Shown here: one piece after another, positions 16,450-24,390 of the stretch
Layout: the number at the start of each line of letters is the position of its first letter
Position numbering within the stretch: position 1 is the stretch's first letter
From: Epilithonimonas zeae
Lineage (GTDB): Bacteria > Bacteroidota > Bacteroidia > Flavobacteriales > Weeksellaceae
Length of the DNA: 64,000 nucleotides
Direction: 5' to 3'
Assembly: GCF_900141765.1 (NCBI RefSeq)
Contig: NZ_FSRK01000002.1
Coordinates: 310,001-374,000 of the forward strand
Position numbers and translations under genes: made by a program
The notes under the pieces: model-generated
What the model was told of the DNA's origin: nothing
Database searches by the model: none
Seen by the model: only the letters and a program-made list of their open reading frames with translations

Positions 16450-18570
16450 TTACTTTTTTAGGGATTTGATTCCCATTTCGAACAATGCAAAACTCAAAAG
16501 ATCAGCATTTTCACCAATTACTTGTTCTGTAGAACGGCCTGCGCCGTGACCTGCATTCTTCTCGATTCTTAACAAAATTGGATTGTTACAAGATTGTTTT
16601 TCCTGCAACTCAGCGCCGAACTTAAAAGAATGTGCCGGCACCACTCTGTCATCGTGATCACTTGTGATAATCATTGTGGATGGATAGCAGGTTCCTGCTT
16701 TCACTTGATGAACCGGAGAATAAGACTTCAGATATTCGAACATTTCTTTGCTGTCTTCTGCTGTTCCATAATCATAAGACCAACCAGCCCCTGCCGTGAA
16801 TTTGTTATACCTCAACATATCCAAAACCCCAACACCTGGGAAAGCTACTTTTGCCAAATCTGGTCTGATGGTCATCGTAGCACCAACCAGAAGTCCACCG
16901 TTGGAACGGCCGGAAAGCGCCATATATTCCTTCGTAGTATAACCTTTCGACTGTAAGTATTCTCCAGCAGCAATAAAGTCATCAAATACGTTTTTCTTTT
17001 GTTGTTTAGTTCCTGCATCGTGCCATTTTTTACCATATTCTCCACCGCCTCGGATGTTTGGAACAGCGTAGATTCCGCCATTTTCCATCCAGATGGCATT
17101 CACCACAGAGAAACTTGGCTGAAGACTGATGTTGAAACCTCCATAGGAATAAAGGATTGTTGGATTTTTCCCATCCAGCTTAGTTCCTTTTTTGTAGTTG
17201 ATCATCATTGGAACTTTGGTTCCGTCTTTTGATGTGTAGAAAACCTGCTCAGAAACATAATCTTCTGGATTGAATTTCACTTTCGGTTTTTGATAGATTT
17301 CTGATTTACCAGAAGCAACATTGTATTTATAAATCGTTCCAGGTGTGATATAATTGGTAAAAGAATAGTAAATGTCTTTATCTTCTTTTTTACCTCCAAA
17401 TCCGGAAACAGTTCCTTTTCCTGGCAACGTGATTTCTCTGACCAATTTTCCTGTTTTATCAAATTGCTTTACAAGGCTGATTGCATCTTTCATATATTTC
17501 CCGAAAAAATAGCCGCCAGCTTCAGAGATGCTCAATACATTTTCCGTTTCTGGGATGACATCTTTCCAGTTTTCAGGACTTGGATTTTTGATGCTCACTT
17601 TTACCAATCTCATATTCGGTGCATCTTTGTCCGTGAAGATGAACAAGTCGTCGCCTTGCGTATCTACAATATCAGCATTGATGTCAAAACCTTTGTTGAT
17701 TTGGACAAAATCGCCTCCGTTTTTCAAATCTTTGATAAATAACTCATTTCCATTAGTTGCATTAGCTCCGGAAATAATCAGGAATCTTTGGTCTTCTGAA
17801 ACATCAGCCGAAATATATCTTCTTGGTATTTTTTCACCACCAAAAATCAATTGGTCTTCAGACTGTTTTGTGCCGAGTTTGTGGAAATAAACTTTGTGCT
17901 TATCCGTCATTCCGGAAAGAACTGTTCCTTCTTTCGGTTTGTCGTAGCTGGAGTAATAGAAACCTTCGTCACCTTTCCAGGCAATACCACTAAATTTCAC
18001 ATCAAGCAACGTTTCATCAATTTGTTTCTTGGAAATCGCATCGATAATGATGATTTTGTTCCAGTCACTTCCGCCTTCTGAGATAGAATAGGCAGCAAGA
18101 TTTCCTTTTTTGTTGAATGATAGATTGGAAAGTGATGTGGTTCCTTTCTCAGAAAAAGTATTGGGGTCAAGGAAAACCTCGATATTTTTGGTCTTAAGTC
18201 CGGTTCTGTAAATCACAGATTGAGCCTGCAAACCATTATTTTTGGAATAATAAGTATAATCGCCTTCTTTGAACGGTGCAGAGATTTTTTCATAATTCCA
18301 GATATCTCTCAATTGACTTTTGATGGTTTCTCTGAAAGGGATTTTGGAAAGATAATTCTGGCAGTACGCTACTTCTTCATCCACCCATTTTTTAGTCGCA
18401 TCGGAATCGTTTTCCAAATCGCGATAAACATCTGCCACCTGAGTTCCGAAATAGTTATCGACTTGAGTTCCTTTTACGGCCTTGGGATAATTTGATTTTG
18501 ACATAGATTGAGCTTGGACACCAACATAAAAAACAACGGCTGCTGTTGCAAAGATTGATTTTACTTTCAT
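16450..18570 (-). CDS. Prolyl oligopeptidase, S9A family, exported
   Basis: This serine peptidase cleaves short peptides after proline. I start it at the ATG at 18570, because a typical signal peptide begins there (Met-Lys-Val-Lys, hydrophobic core, Gly-Val-Gln-Ala-Gln). The upstream in-frame extension of 38 codons overlaps repeats and lacks such a signal. The 706-residue product has an N-terminal beta-propeller (about residues 80-440) and an alpha/beta hydrolase domain. The triad is S556 in Ser-Gly-Arg-Ser-Asn-Gly-Gly, D640 in His-Asp-Asp-Arg-Val-Val-Pro, and H675 in Asn-Ala-Gly-His-Gly; spacing agrees with porcine POP. It is probably periplasmic and monocistronic, with its own terminator. 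Confidence 0.94.
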   Translation of the reverse strand: MKVKSIFATAAVVFYVGVQAQSMSKSNYPKAVKGTQVDNYFGTQVADVYRDLENDSDATKKWVDEEVAYCQNYLSKIPFRETIKSQLRDIWNYEKISAPFKEGDYTYYSKNNGLQAQSVIYRTGLKTKNIEVFLDPNTFSEKGTTSLSNLSFNKKGNLAAYSISEGGSDWNKIIIIDAISKKQIDETLLDVKFSGIAWKGDEGFYYSSYDKPKEGTVLSGMTDKHKVYFHKLGTKQSEDQLIFGGEKIPRRYISADVSEDQRFLIISGANATNGNELFIKDLKNGGDFVQINKGFDINADIVDTQGDDLFIFTDKDAPNMRLVKVSIKNPSPENWKDVIPETENVLSISEAGGYFFGKYMKDAISLVKQFDKTGKLVREITLPGKGTVSGFGGKKEDKDIYYSFTNYITPGTIYKYNVASGKSEIYQKPKVKFNPEDYVSEQVFYTSKDGTKVPMMINYKKGTKLDGKNPTILYSYGGFNISLQPSFSVVNAIWMENGGIYAVPNIRGGGEYGKKWHDAGTKQQKKNVFDDFIAAGEYLQSKGYTTKEYMALSGRSNGGLLVGATMTIRPDLAKVAFPGVGVLDMLRYNKFTAGAGWSYDYGTAEDSKEMFEYLKSYSPVHQVKAGTCYPSTMIITSDHDDRVVPAHSFKFGAELQEKQSCNNPILLRIEKNAGHGAGRSTEQVIGENADLLSFALFEMGIKSLKK

Positions 18571-18617
18571 TTTTAATTTTTTGAATGTTTCCAAAAATAA
18601 TGAAATTCTTTGGACAA

Positions 18618-18707
18618 TTATCGAACGAGGATCAAACAAAGGATATAAAAACAGATATAGAATGGATATACAACTATCGAACAAAGGATATACAAGGGAT
18701 ATACAAC
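18618..18707 (+). repeat. Short-unit repeat block (ATCGAAC / GGATATACAA)
   Basis: This block upstream of the prolyl oligopeptidase gene contains ATCGAACGAGGATCAAAC, then AAAGGATATA, then GGATATACAAC, ATCGAACAAAGGATATAC and GGATATACAACC. The GGATATA unit recurs four times with 7-27 base spacing. A related single copy occurs at 60836-60869 before cydA. It could be a dispersed repeat or a regulatory element. Confidence 0.65.
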
Positions 18708-18797
18708 CAACTACATTATATTAAATAAAAAATTAACTGTCTGAATATCATAAATTTACAACATTGATATTATCGCTCGGTTTAGCTGTTAGAAATC

Positions 18798-18829
18798 AAA
18801 AATTCCCTCGCCAAAGACGAAGGAATTTT
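18798..18829 (-). terminator. Intrinsic terminator after the helical-repeat exported protein gene
   Basis: On the minus strand AAAATTCCTTCG pairs with CGAGGGAATTTT (one wobble) around a 7-base loop, 23 bases past the stop at 18852. The following T-run is short. Confidence 0.65.
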
Positions 18830-18851
18830 AATGAATATGAATGTTTATATT

Positions 18852-19493
18852 TTATTTCTGACTAAGAAAATATTCTGCTTCTGCTTTTCCCCATTTTGGG
18901 TCAAGAGACGATTTAGATTTGTAAGTATTGAACTGCTCAATTGCTTTTTTGAACAACTCGGCGCCCTTTGTTTTGCTACCACCGAATTGCTCCGGCGTGA
19001 AATAAGCATCTTCTGCCTGCAAAACTGTAATTCTAGGATTACTCGGATCTAGTTCCTGGGCTTTAGCCAATGCTTGTTGTGCAACTGGAGCTTCGCTCAT
19101 ATATCTGGACATCGGGTCTGCCATCATTCTAAGTCCGCTGGTCATTTTTTTCAGGATAAAAAGCTCGGCATTGTTTGGACTGAGAGCTTCTGCCTTGGCA
19201 ATATATTTCTCTGCATCGGCGGCAACTGCATCTAAACCAGATTTATCATCTCCTCGCATCAGGATTCTTCCCTTTTGGATGGTTGCAAATGCGGCATAAT
19301 AATACGGCAACCATTGTGTATTTTCCTTAGTTCCGATTCTGTCAAAATCGTTGGCTAAAGCTGTGAATTCGTCTGGTGTTTTGTGATCTTCCACTTTAGC
19401 GATTTTCTCTGTCATTGCTTTTTCAAAAGCTGTTTGTGCAAATGTGATTGTACTTACAAAAAGTAATGCTGCTGTTAAGATTAGATTTTTCAT
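18852..19493 (-). CDS. Exported alpha-helical repeat (TPR-like) protein
   Basis: This 213-residue protein has a signal peptide (Met-Lys-Asn-Leu-Ile-Leu-Thr, cleavage after Thr-Phe-Ala-Gln, residue 20). The mature part is alpha-helical with TPR-like spacing: Ala-Glu-Lys-Tyr-Ile-Ala-Lys-Ala-Glu-Ala-Leu-Ser-Pro-Asn-Asn-Ala-Glu (about residues 93-110) and Ala-Gln-Gln-Ala-Leu-Ala-Lys-Ala-Gln-Glu-Leu-Asp-Pro-Ser-Asn-Pro-Arg (about 137-153) are two repeat units. It is probably a periplasmic scaffold protein. This type is common next to TonB receptors and peptidases in Bacteroidota. It is transcribed alone, with a terminator downstream and 267 bases to the TonB receptor. Confidence 0.75.
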   Translation of the reverse strand: MKNLILTAALLFVSTITFAQTAFEKAMTEKIAKVEDHKTPDEFTALANDFDRIGTKENTQWLPYYYAAFATIQKGRILMRGDDKSGLDAVAADAEKYIAKAEALSPNNAELFILKKMTSGLRMMADPMSRYMSEAPVAQQALAKAQELDPSNPRITVLQAEDAYFTPEQFGGSKTKGAELFKKAIEQFNTYKSKSSLDPKWGKAEAEYFLSQK

Positions 19494-19617
19494 TTGGATA
19501 TTTTTTAATTGTTTATTTTAAATTTCTGATTCAAAGATAGAATGAGTTTTTATTCGTTGAAATTTTATTCTACCGAACTGTTATTTTTGATGTCTGAGCT
19601 GTTGATTATTTAAAATT

Positions 19618-19677
19618 CTCGCCGATTTAGCTGATTGGATTAGTTAAGAAATTTGCTTGATTAGCTCAATCTGCGAG
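19618..19677. repeat. Imperfect palindrome, REP-like
   Basis: CTCGCCGATTTAGCTGAT (19618-19635) is inverted as ATTAGCTCAATCTGCGAG (19660-19677), with 15 of 18 positions matching around a 24-base loop. It lies in the 267-base gap between the helical-repeat gene and the TonB receptor. No flanking T-run is seen, so a dispersed palindromic repeat is more likely than a terminator. Confidence 0.55.
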
Positions 19678-19760
19678 ATAATAAGTCCTTAAAAAATTTG
19701 ACTAATATACTTTGAAAAGATATACAAAAGAATCTAAGTCTTTTATCTTTCTTCTAATCA

Positions 19761-21992
19761 TCACAAATTATTATTAATTGCATCATTCGTTTTATCAACC
19801 CCGAAACTTACAAATACGCCTACAAAAACAAACGTGTTAACAGGCGGTCTAACAGCTGTTCTGCTATTTCCGTCTGCAGAATAATTGTATCCGTAAACAT
19901 TCTTATTTCCCAAAATATTATTGATGCTCAAAACAAATACTGTAAACGATTTCGAATCTTTCTTTCCAACACTTGGAACATAATTAATACTGATATTCAG
20001 TCCGCTGTAATCTTTCAGTTTTCCTTGATGGCGAACGATATTCTCTCCATTTTCTGAAACTAAATCGTAATAAGGTCTTCCTTTCGAATAAGTGTAAGAT
20101 AAATTAAATCCTGTTTTCCAGTCCATCACAAACTTCTTAGCCACTGCATTGAATGTATGTTTTGAAGCAAAATTAGGCGCTAAACTAAAAGGATAGTTTA
20201 AAAAGTCTCTTTTAGAATCCAGATAGGAATAAGTCAGCCAATAATCGATGTCTTTGAAGGTTTTCTTGTCTCTCCAGAATAATTCGATTCCTTTCGCAAA
20301 ACCTTTTCCTGCATTATTGTTCGCAATCTGATAATATTGGTTATTTGCCGAAGAGACATTGTCTGCCAATGAAATGGTTTTGATCAGATTATCGTATTTT
20401 TTATAAAATGCTTCAAATCTCAAGCTTCTCCCATCCGAATTTTTCTGAATCTGAAAGATATAATGGTCTGCTCTCTGAAAATCAAAATTCTTGCTGTAAA
20501 GATATTTGCTTTCCGGATTTTGATAGAAGATTCCGTAAGCCAGAGAAGTTGTCCAGTCTTTGGAAATCCTGTAAGCTAAAGCCGCTCTTGGTGAGAAATT
20601 CCATTTACCGAGATAAGAAGAATGTTCTGTTCTTGCTCCTATTTTTGCCGTTAAATTATTAGAGAAGATCAAATCGGTTTCTGCAAAAGCAGACGTAATC
20701 AAATCATTATAATTTCTTTCGAAAGTTCCATATTTCATATTTTCATCAGCATTATTCAGTTCAAATCCTGCTCTCAAAATGCTTGCTCTATTGATTTTTC
20801 TTTCGATAACTGCTTTTGCATTGATGTAATTGGATTGGTTGTTGATTGGCGTATTAGATAGCTCAACATTATCTTTAAAAGTCACAAAATTCAAGCCGCT
20901 GGAATTGTATGTATAAGACGTTCCGATATTCAAAAGATACTTCCCGAATTTCTCTCTATAAGACAGGTTATGATACATATTCTGACCTTTCAGACTGACC
21001 ATATTTTTGTCAGAATCGGGCTCCAAACTTTCTGAACCAACAGCCATTTTGTTTTCATCTACGCTTCCATAATATTTGATAAATCCTCCTTTTTTAGTTT
21101 TGATTCTGAAGTTCCCATCGAATCCGTAACCTTTCGGATATCTGTCAAAATCTGTATTGAAGTTGAACAGTTTCCCCATCAATCCGAGATTAGAATAACC
21201 GCCTGCAACGCCCCAGGAAGCTGTTTTTTCCTGATTAAGTTTCTGATAATTGGCACTAAGGAAAATCGGAGAAACGCCGAAGTCAAAAGAAGTTGTATCG
21301 GGCAAATCCACACTTTCCAAAATCAGAACTGATGACAAAGCCTGCCCATAAACTGCAGAATATCCGCCACTTGAAAACACATTGCCTTTAAACAAAGATG
21401 TGTTGAAACGGTCTCTCCCGGCAATTCCCGGAACAGAATTGGTAAAATAATTATTGACCAGATTGCCATCCATAAAGATTTTGGTTTCCGCACCCGTTCC
21501 ACCACGCACAAACAAACCTTCACTCTCTCCCACTTTCTGAACGCCCGGTAGATAACCTAAAGCGGATGAAATCTGTCCGTTGGCACCAGCTGTTGTATAA
21601 ACATCCAAAGGCGTCAGTAAAGCCGTCGCGCGTTTCTTGTCACTAGCTTCAATACTTCCAGCAGTAATCACCACCGCATTGATTTCACTAATTTGCTCTT
21701 TTAGATTAGCATTCATAGAAATATTTTTTCCTTCAATCTTTACAGGAAGTTCAACTTCATCATAATTTTGTCCTGAAAAAACCAAAGTTTTATCCCCAGT
21801 TTCTGTGGTAATAAAAGTGTAATTTCCACTAGCATCTGTAGTTGCTCCGTCGTAAGTATCTTTGAGTGTTACATTGATGTCTTTCAATGCTTTATTCTTA
21901 TAAGTCACTTTTCCGGAAATGGTAATTTGTGACCAAATATTGATACTTAATAAAAATAATAATAGACCGATGATTTTACCTTGAGTTTTCAT
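19761..21992 (-). CDS. TonB-dependent outer-membrane receptor with carboxypeptidase-like N-domain
   Basis: This is a 743-residue receptor. I start it at the ATG at 21992, where a signal peptide begins (Met-Lys-Thr-Gln, hydrophobic core, Ile-Trp-Ser-Gln); the 14 codons upstream are unlikely to be translated. Residues about 22-105 form a carboxypeptidase-regulatory-like beta sandwich (Ile-Ser-Gly-Lys-Val-Thr-Tyr-Lys-Asn-Lys-Ala-Leu-Lys-Asp-Ile). A plug domain (about 115-225, with Val-Arg-Gly-Gly-Thr-Gly-Ala-Glu) and a beta-barrel follow. The protein ends in a short tail after an aromatic-rich final strand rather than a terminal Phe. It imports an unidentified ligand with TonB-ExbBD energy. No SusD partner is adjacent, so it is not a standard polysaccharide locus. 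Confidence 0.92.
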   Translation of the reverse strand: MKTQGKIIGLLLFLLSINIWSQITISGKVTYKNKALKDINVTLKDTYDGATTDASGNYTFITTETGDKTLVFSGQNYDEVELPVKIEGKNISMNANLKEQISEINAVVITAGSIEASDKKRATALLTPLDVYTTAGANGQISSALGYLPGVQKVGESEGLFVRGGTGAETKIFMDGNLVNNYFTNSVPGIAGRDRFNTSLFKGNVFSSGGYSAVYGQALSSVLILESVDLPDTTSFDFGVSPIFLSANYQKLNQEKTASWGVAGGYSNLGLMGKLFNFNTDFDRYPKGYGFDGNFRIKTKKGGFIKYYGSVDENKMAVGSESLEPDSDKNMVSLKGQNMYHNLSYREKFGKYLLNIGTSYTYNSSGLNFVTFKDNVELSNTPINNQSNYINAKAVIERKINRASILRAGFELNNADENMKYGTFERNYNDLITSAFAETDLIFSNNLTAKIGARTEHSSYLGKWNFSPRAALAYRISKDWTTSLAYGIFYQNPESKYLYSKNFDFQRADHYIFQIQKNSDGRSLRFEAFYKKYDNLIKTISLADNVSSANNQYYQIANNNAGKGFAKGIELFWRDKKTFKDIDYWLTYSYLDSKRDFLNYPFSLAPNFASKHTFNAVAKKFVMDWKTGFNLSYTYSKGRPYYDLVSENGENIVRHQGKLKDYSGLNISINYVPSVGKKDSKSFTVFVLSINNILGNKNVYGYNYSADGNSRTAVRPPVNTFVFVGVFVSFGVDKTNDAINNNL

Positions 21993-22170
21993 ATGTAGTT
22001 TATTTATTGCTTTTTTAAGGTCATATGGAATCACTTATCATCATAGAAACTTGTGTTTCCAAATTATTGTGATTTCATATCTCTTAATTTTGGTTCAAAG
22101 ATATTTCGGCGAATGATAATATTAAATTAATTATGACCGAATCGTAGAAATTAATAACCGAACCGTCAAT

Positions 22171-22186
22171 GTTTCACGTAAAACAT
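22171..22186. other. One-mismatch parS-like site
   Basis: TGTTTCACGTAAAACA differs at one position from the ParB-binding consensus TGTTTCACGTGAAACA. It lies in the divergent gap between the TonB receptor and sodC, 15-20 bases upstream of the TAAATTTG box of sodC. Two better sites flank mnmG about 9-11 kb away. Confidence 0.5.
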
Positions 22187-22214
22187 TAGGTTTATAATAT
22201 TGGCTTTAAATTTG
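22187..22214 (+). promoter_or_regulatory. Possible sodC promoter
   Basis: TAAATTTG (22207-22214) matches the -7 box. TTA (22187-22189) stands 17 bases before it in place of the usual TTG, so the -33 element is weak. It overlaps the edge of the parS-like site. Confidence 0.35.
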
Positions 22215-22261
22215 TTATATCGGAAAAATAACAATTAACTTTAAACAAATAAACTAAACAT

Positions 22262-22762
22262 ATGAAAAATTTAATACTTCTTGGTATTGCAGGACTTGCT
22301 CTAGCTTCTTGCACAACAGTTTCAAAACAATACATCGTACGTCCAAAATCTCACACGGAGACTCAAGGAACAGTAGCTTTAAAACAAAAAGGCAGTAAAG
22401 TTGAAATGGATTTGAGCGTTTTCAAACTCACACCAGGCTCGCACGCCGTTCATATCCACGAATTTGGAAACTGTAGCGCAACCGACGCATCATCTGCTGG
22501 TGGACATTGGAATCCATCAAAAGACGACCACGGAAAATGGGACACAGAACACTTCCATATGGGAGATATTGGAAATCTGGAAGCTGATAAAAACGGGCAA
22601 GCACAATTGATCTTTACTACGGATAAATGGTGCCTTGGATGTGATGACCCAATGAAAAACATCATTGGAAAAGCAATCGTAATCCACGCAGGAGTTGATG
22701 ATTTCCATACGCAACCAACTGGAAATGCGGGTGGTAGAGTTGGATGTGTGGAGATAAAGTAA
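22262..22762 (+). CDS. sodC: Cu/Zn superoxide dismutase, lipoprotein
   Basis: This enzyme dismutates superoxide in the periplasm or at the cell surface. The 166-residue protein has a lipoprotein signal (Leu-Ala-Ser-Cys, C17). Copper ligands are H64 and H66 (His-Ile-His-Glu-Phe-Gly), bridging H82 (Gly-Gly-His-Trp-Asn-Pro) and H142 (Val-Ile-His-Ala-Gly). Zinc ligands are H82, H90, H99 and D102 (His-Met-Gly-Asp). C71 and C161 are placed for the usual disulphide. An extra Cys-Leu-Gly-Cys at 124-127 is unusual and could form a second disulphide or bind metal. It is divergent from the TonB receptor and followed by a hairpin at 22790. Confidence 0.95.
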   Translation: MKNLILLGIAGLALASCTTVSKQYIVRPKSHTETQGTVALKQKGSKVEMDLSVFKLTPGSHAVHIHEFGNCSATDASSAGGHWNPSKDDHGKWDTEHFHMGDIGNLEADKNGQAQLIFTTDKWCLGCDDPMKNIIGKAIVIHAGVDDFHTQPTGNAGGRVGCVEIK

Positions 22763-22789
22763 ATTGGACTTTTTAGATAATAGACGGAT

Positions 22790-22822
22790 AGATGATAGAT
22801 TTTCATTCAAAGTCTATCATCT
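22790..22822. terminator. Hairpin between convergent sodC and yraN
   Basis: AGATGATAGA pairs with TCTATCATCT around a T-rich loop. It lies between the convergent stops at 22762 and 22851. There is no strong T-run, so termination is probable but not certain. Confidence 0.55.
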
Positions 22823-22850
22823 AGCCGCCTATATTCTTTTGAGTATATAA

Positions 22851-23219
22851 CTATATTTCAAAACTTTGGAAAGCATCGATAATATGATGGATTTCCAAAG
22901 TTTTTTGTTTGTTTGGAAGCACCGAAATAATATCAAATCTGACTTCCTTATCAATATTATTTTCTTCGATAAAATAATTAGCTGCGGAAATTAACAATTT
23001 GATTTTCTTTTTATTAACAGCTTCCTGGGGTTCCAGAAAAGCATCTGTATTTCTGGCTTTTACTTCTACGATAATGATTTGATTTTCAAATTCTGCGATA
23101 ATGTCAACTTCAGCTTTTAAGTAACGGAAATTGCGAACCAGAATCTTGTATTGATTCTTGATTAAAAAATCAACTGCTAGGTCTTCAGCTATTTTGCCAA
23201 AATCGTTGTGGTCAGCCAT
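22851..23219 (-). CDS. YraN/UPF0102 family nuclease-fold protein
   Basis: This 122-residue protein has the conserved UPF0102 layout: Gly-x-x-Ala-Glu-Asp-Leu-Ala near residue 8, then Val-Asp-Ile-Ile-Ala (about 39-43) and Ile-Ile-Ile-Val-Glu-Val-Lys-Ala-Arg (about 49-57). This is the PD-(D/E)xK-like core of Holliday-junction-resolvase-type nucleases. Its cellular role is not established. It lies 6 bases downstream of the LD-carboxypeptidase gene and is probably co-transcribed; the association does not point to a shared function. Confidence 0.93.
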   Translation of the reverse strand: MADHNDFGKIAEDLAVDFLIKNQYKILVRNFRYLKAEVDIIAEFENQIIIVEVKARNTDAFLEPQEAVNKKKIKLLISAANYFIEENNIDKEVRFDIISVLPNKQKTLEIHHIIDAFQSFEI

Positions 23220-23225
23220 TGTAAA

Positions 23226-24164
23226 TTATGATTGATGAAACTCAACAATAATTTTTTTACCAACTTTCATATTGATTTCTGAACCGATGATTAAAGGTCT
23301 GTTATCAAAAATATGACCGTTTGGAAAACCAAAAACCGTCGGGAAATCATATTTGGAAACTCTTTCAGCAATCAATTGATATGTAAATGAATCGAAGGAT
23401 TCTTCATATTCTTTGTTGTCGGTTTCGCTTCCCATATTGGTCATTCCGCCAACGATTAGTCCTTTGATTTTTTTGAAAACCCCTGCCAATTCCAGACTCA
23501 TAATCATTCTATCCAAAGCGTAGAAATTCTCGCCGATATCTTCTATGAATAAAATTTTATCTTTAAAGTCAAAGGAATATGGAGTTCCTAAGAGCGCATA
23601 AACCAAAGCTAGATTTCCACCAACCAATATTCCAGATGTCTCTCCTACTCTATTGTTAGCATTTGAATCAATTTTATAATTGAGTTTTTTGCCTTTCAGA
23701 ATATCGAAAATCAACTCGTAACTTTCTTCTGTAACACCAAAACTTGAAGTCTTAATCGTCTGTCCGTGGATAGATGCAAAACCTTTCTTCAACAAATAGC
23801 TTTGAATCACCGTATTGTCAGAATAACCGATATACCATTTTGGATTTTTCTTGAATTCAGTCAGTTTCAAATCCTGCAAAAGATGCTGACAACCATAACC
23901 TCCTCTCGAAGCCCAGACCGCAGAAATCTCTGAGTCGTTTAAAGCCCAATTGATATCATTTATCCGCTGTTTTTCTGTTCCGGCGTATGAATAGCCGTTT
24001 TGGTATTTTGTGTAGAGATTTTCGCCTAAAATGGGTTCGTATCCTTTTAACTTGATTAATTCTAAAGTTTTTTCCAATTGTGGCATCTTAACAGAACCAG
24101 CTGGCGAAATAATGGCTATTTTGTCTCCCTTTTTTAAGGATTTTGGGAAAGTTGTATTTTGCAT
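23226..24164 (-). CDS. LD-carboxypeptidase (S66 family, LdcA/MccF-like)
   Basis: Members of peptidase family S66 remove the terminal D-alanine from muropeptide tetrapeptides during cell-wall recycling, or inactivate microcin C-like compounds. I start at the ATG at 24164 (Met-Gln-Asn-Thr-Thr-Phe-Pro-Lys-Ser-Leu-Lys-Lys-Gly-Asp), which fits the family N-terminus; 13 upstream codons are in frame but unlikely. The 312-residue protein has the nucleophile Ser in Ile-Gly-Tyr-Ser-Asp-Asn-Thr, the Glu in Leu-Phe-Ile-Glu-Asp-Ile-Gly-Glu, and the His in Gly-Phe-Pro-Asn-Gly-His. No signal peptide is present, so it is cytoplasmic, as expected for recycling. Confidence 0.93.
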   Translation of the reverse strand: MQNTTFPKSLKKGDKIAIISPAGSVKMPQLEKTLELIKLKGYEPILGENLYTKYQNGYSYAGTEKQRINDINWALNDSEISAVWASRGGYGCQHLLQDLKLTEFKKNPKWYIGYSDNTVIQSYLLKKGFASIHGQTIKTSSFGVTEESYELIFDILKGKKLNYKIDSNANNRVGETSGILVGGNLALVYALLGTPYSFDFKDKILFIEDIGENFYALDRMIMSLELAGVFKKIKGLIVGGMTNMGSETDNKEYEESFDSFTYQLIAERVSKYDFPTVFGFPNGHIFDNRPLIIGSEINMKVGKKIIVEFHQS

Positions 24165-24197
24165 TTGTGTTGAATTTTGATGATTGGTTTTAAATCC

Positions 24198-24242
24198 TGT
24201 CATTCCGTATGAACCTCAATAGTCTAGATTCCTACGCAATGA
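24198..24242. repeat. 45-bp palindromic repeat, degenerate copy
   Basis: GTCATTCCGTATGAACCT, then a 9-base loop, then AGATTCCTACGCAATGAT is a decayed version of the perfect palindrome at 46209-46253. Both copies share the loop ending in AGTCT and both stand 40-50 bases before the GCAGCCCG repeat unit. Confidence 0.7.
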
Positions 24243-24284
24243 TAAAAGTATGTTTTTATATTGTCACTTATTTTATGTTGAATC

Positions 24285-24381
24285 TGCAGCCCGACTTGAG
24301 CGGACTCTTCGAGAGCCTCAAAGTGACAATTAGGAGCCCTTCGATAAGCTCAGGATAAACTACAAGTGGATAAAGCTGCCC
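24285..24381 (+). repeat. Dispersed repeat, GCAGCCCG...AGCTGCCC unit (divergent copy)
   Basis: It starts GCAGCCCGACTTGAGCGGA and ends AAAGCTGCCCC, like the copies at 46296 and 50836, but its middle differs and contains CCTTCGATAAGCTCAGGAT, an inserted or substituted motif. It fills the gap between the LD-carboxypeptidase and LysE-like genes. Confidence 0.6.
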
Positions 24382-24390
24382 CAATTTTAC

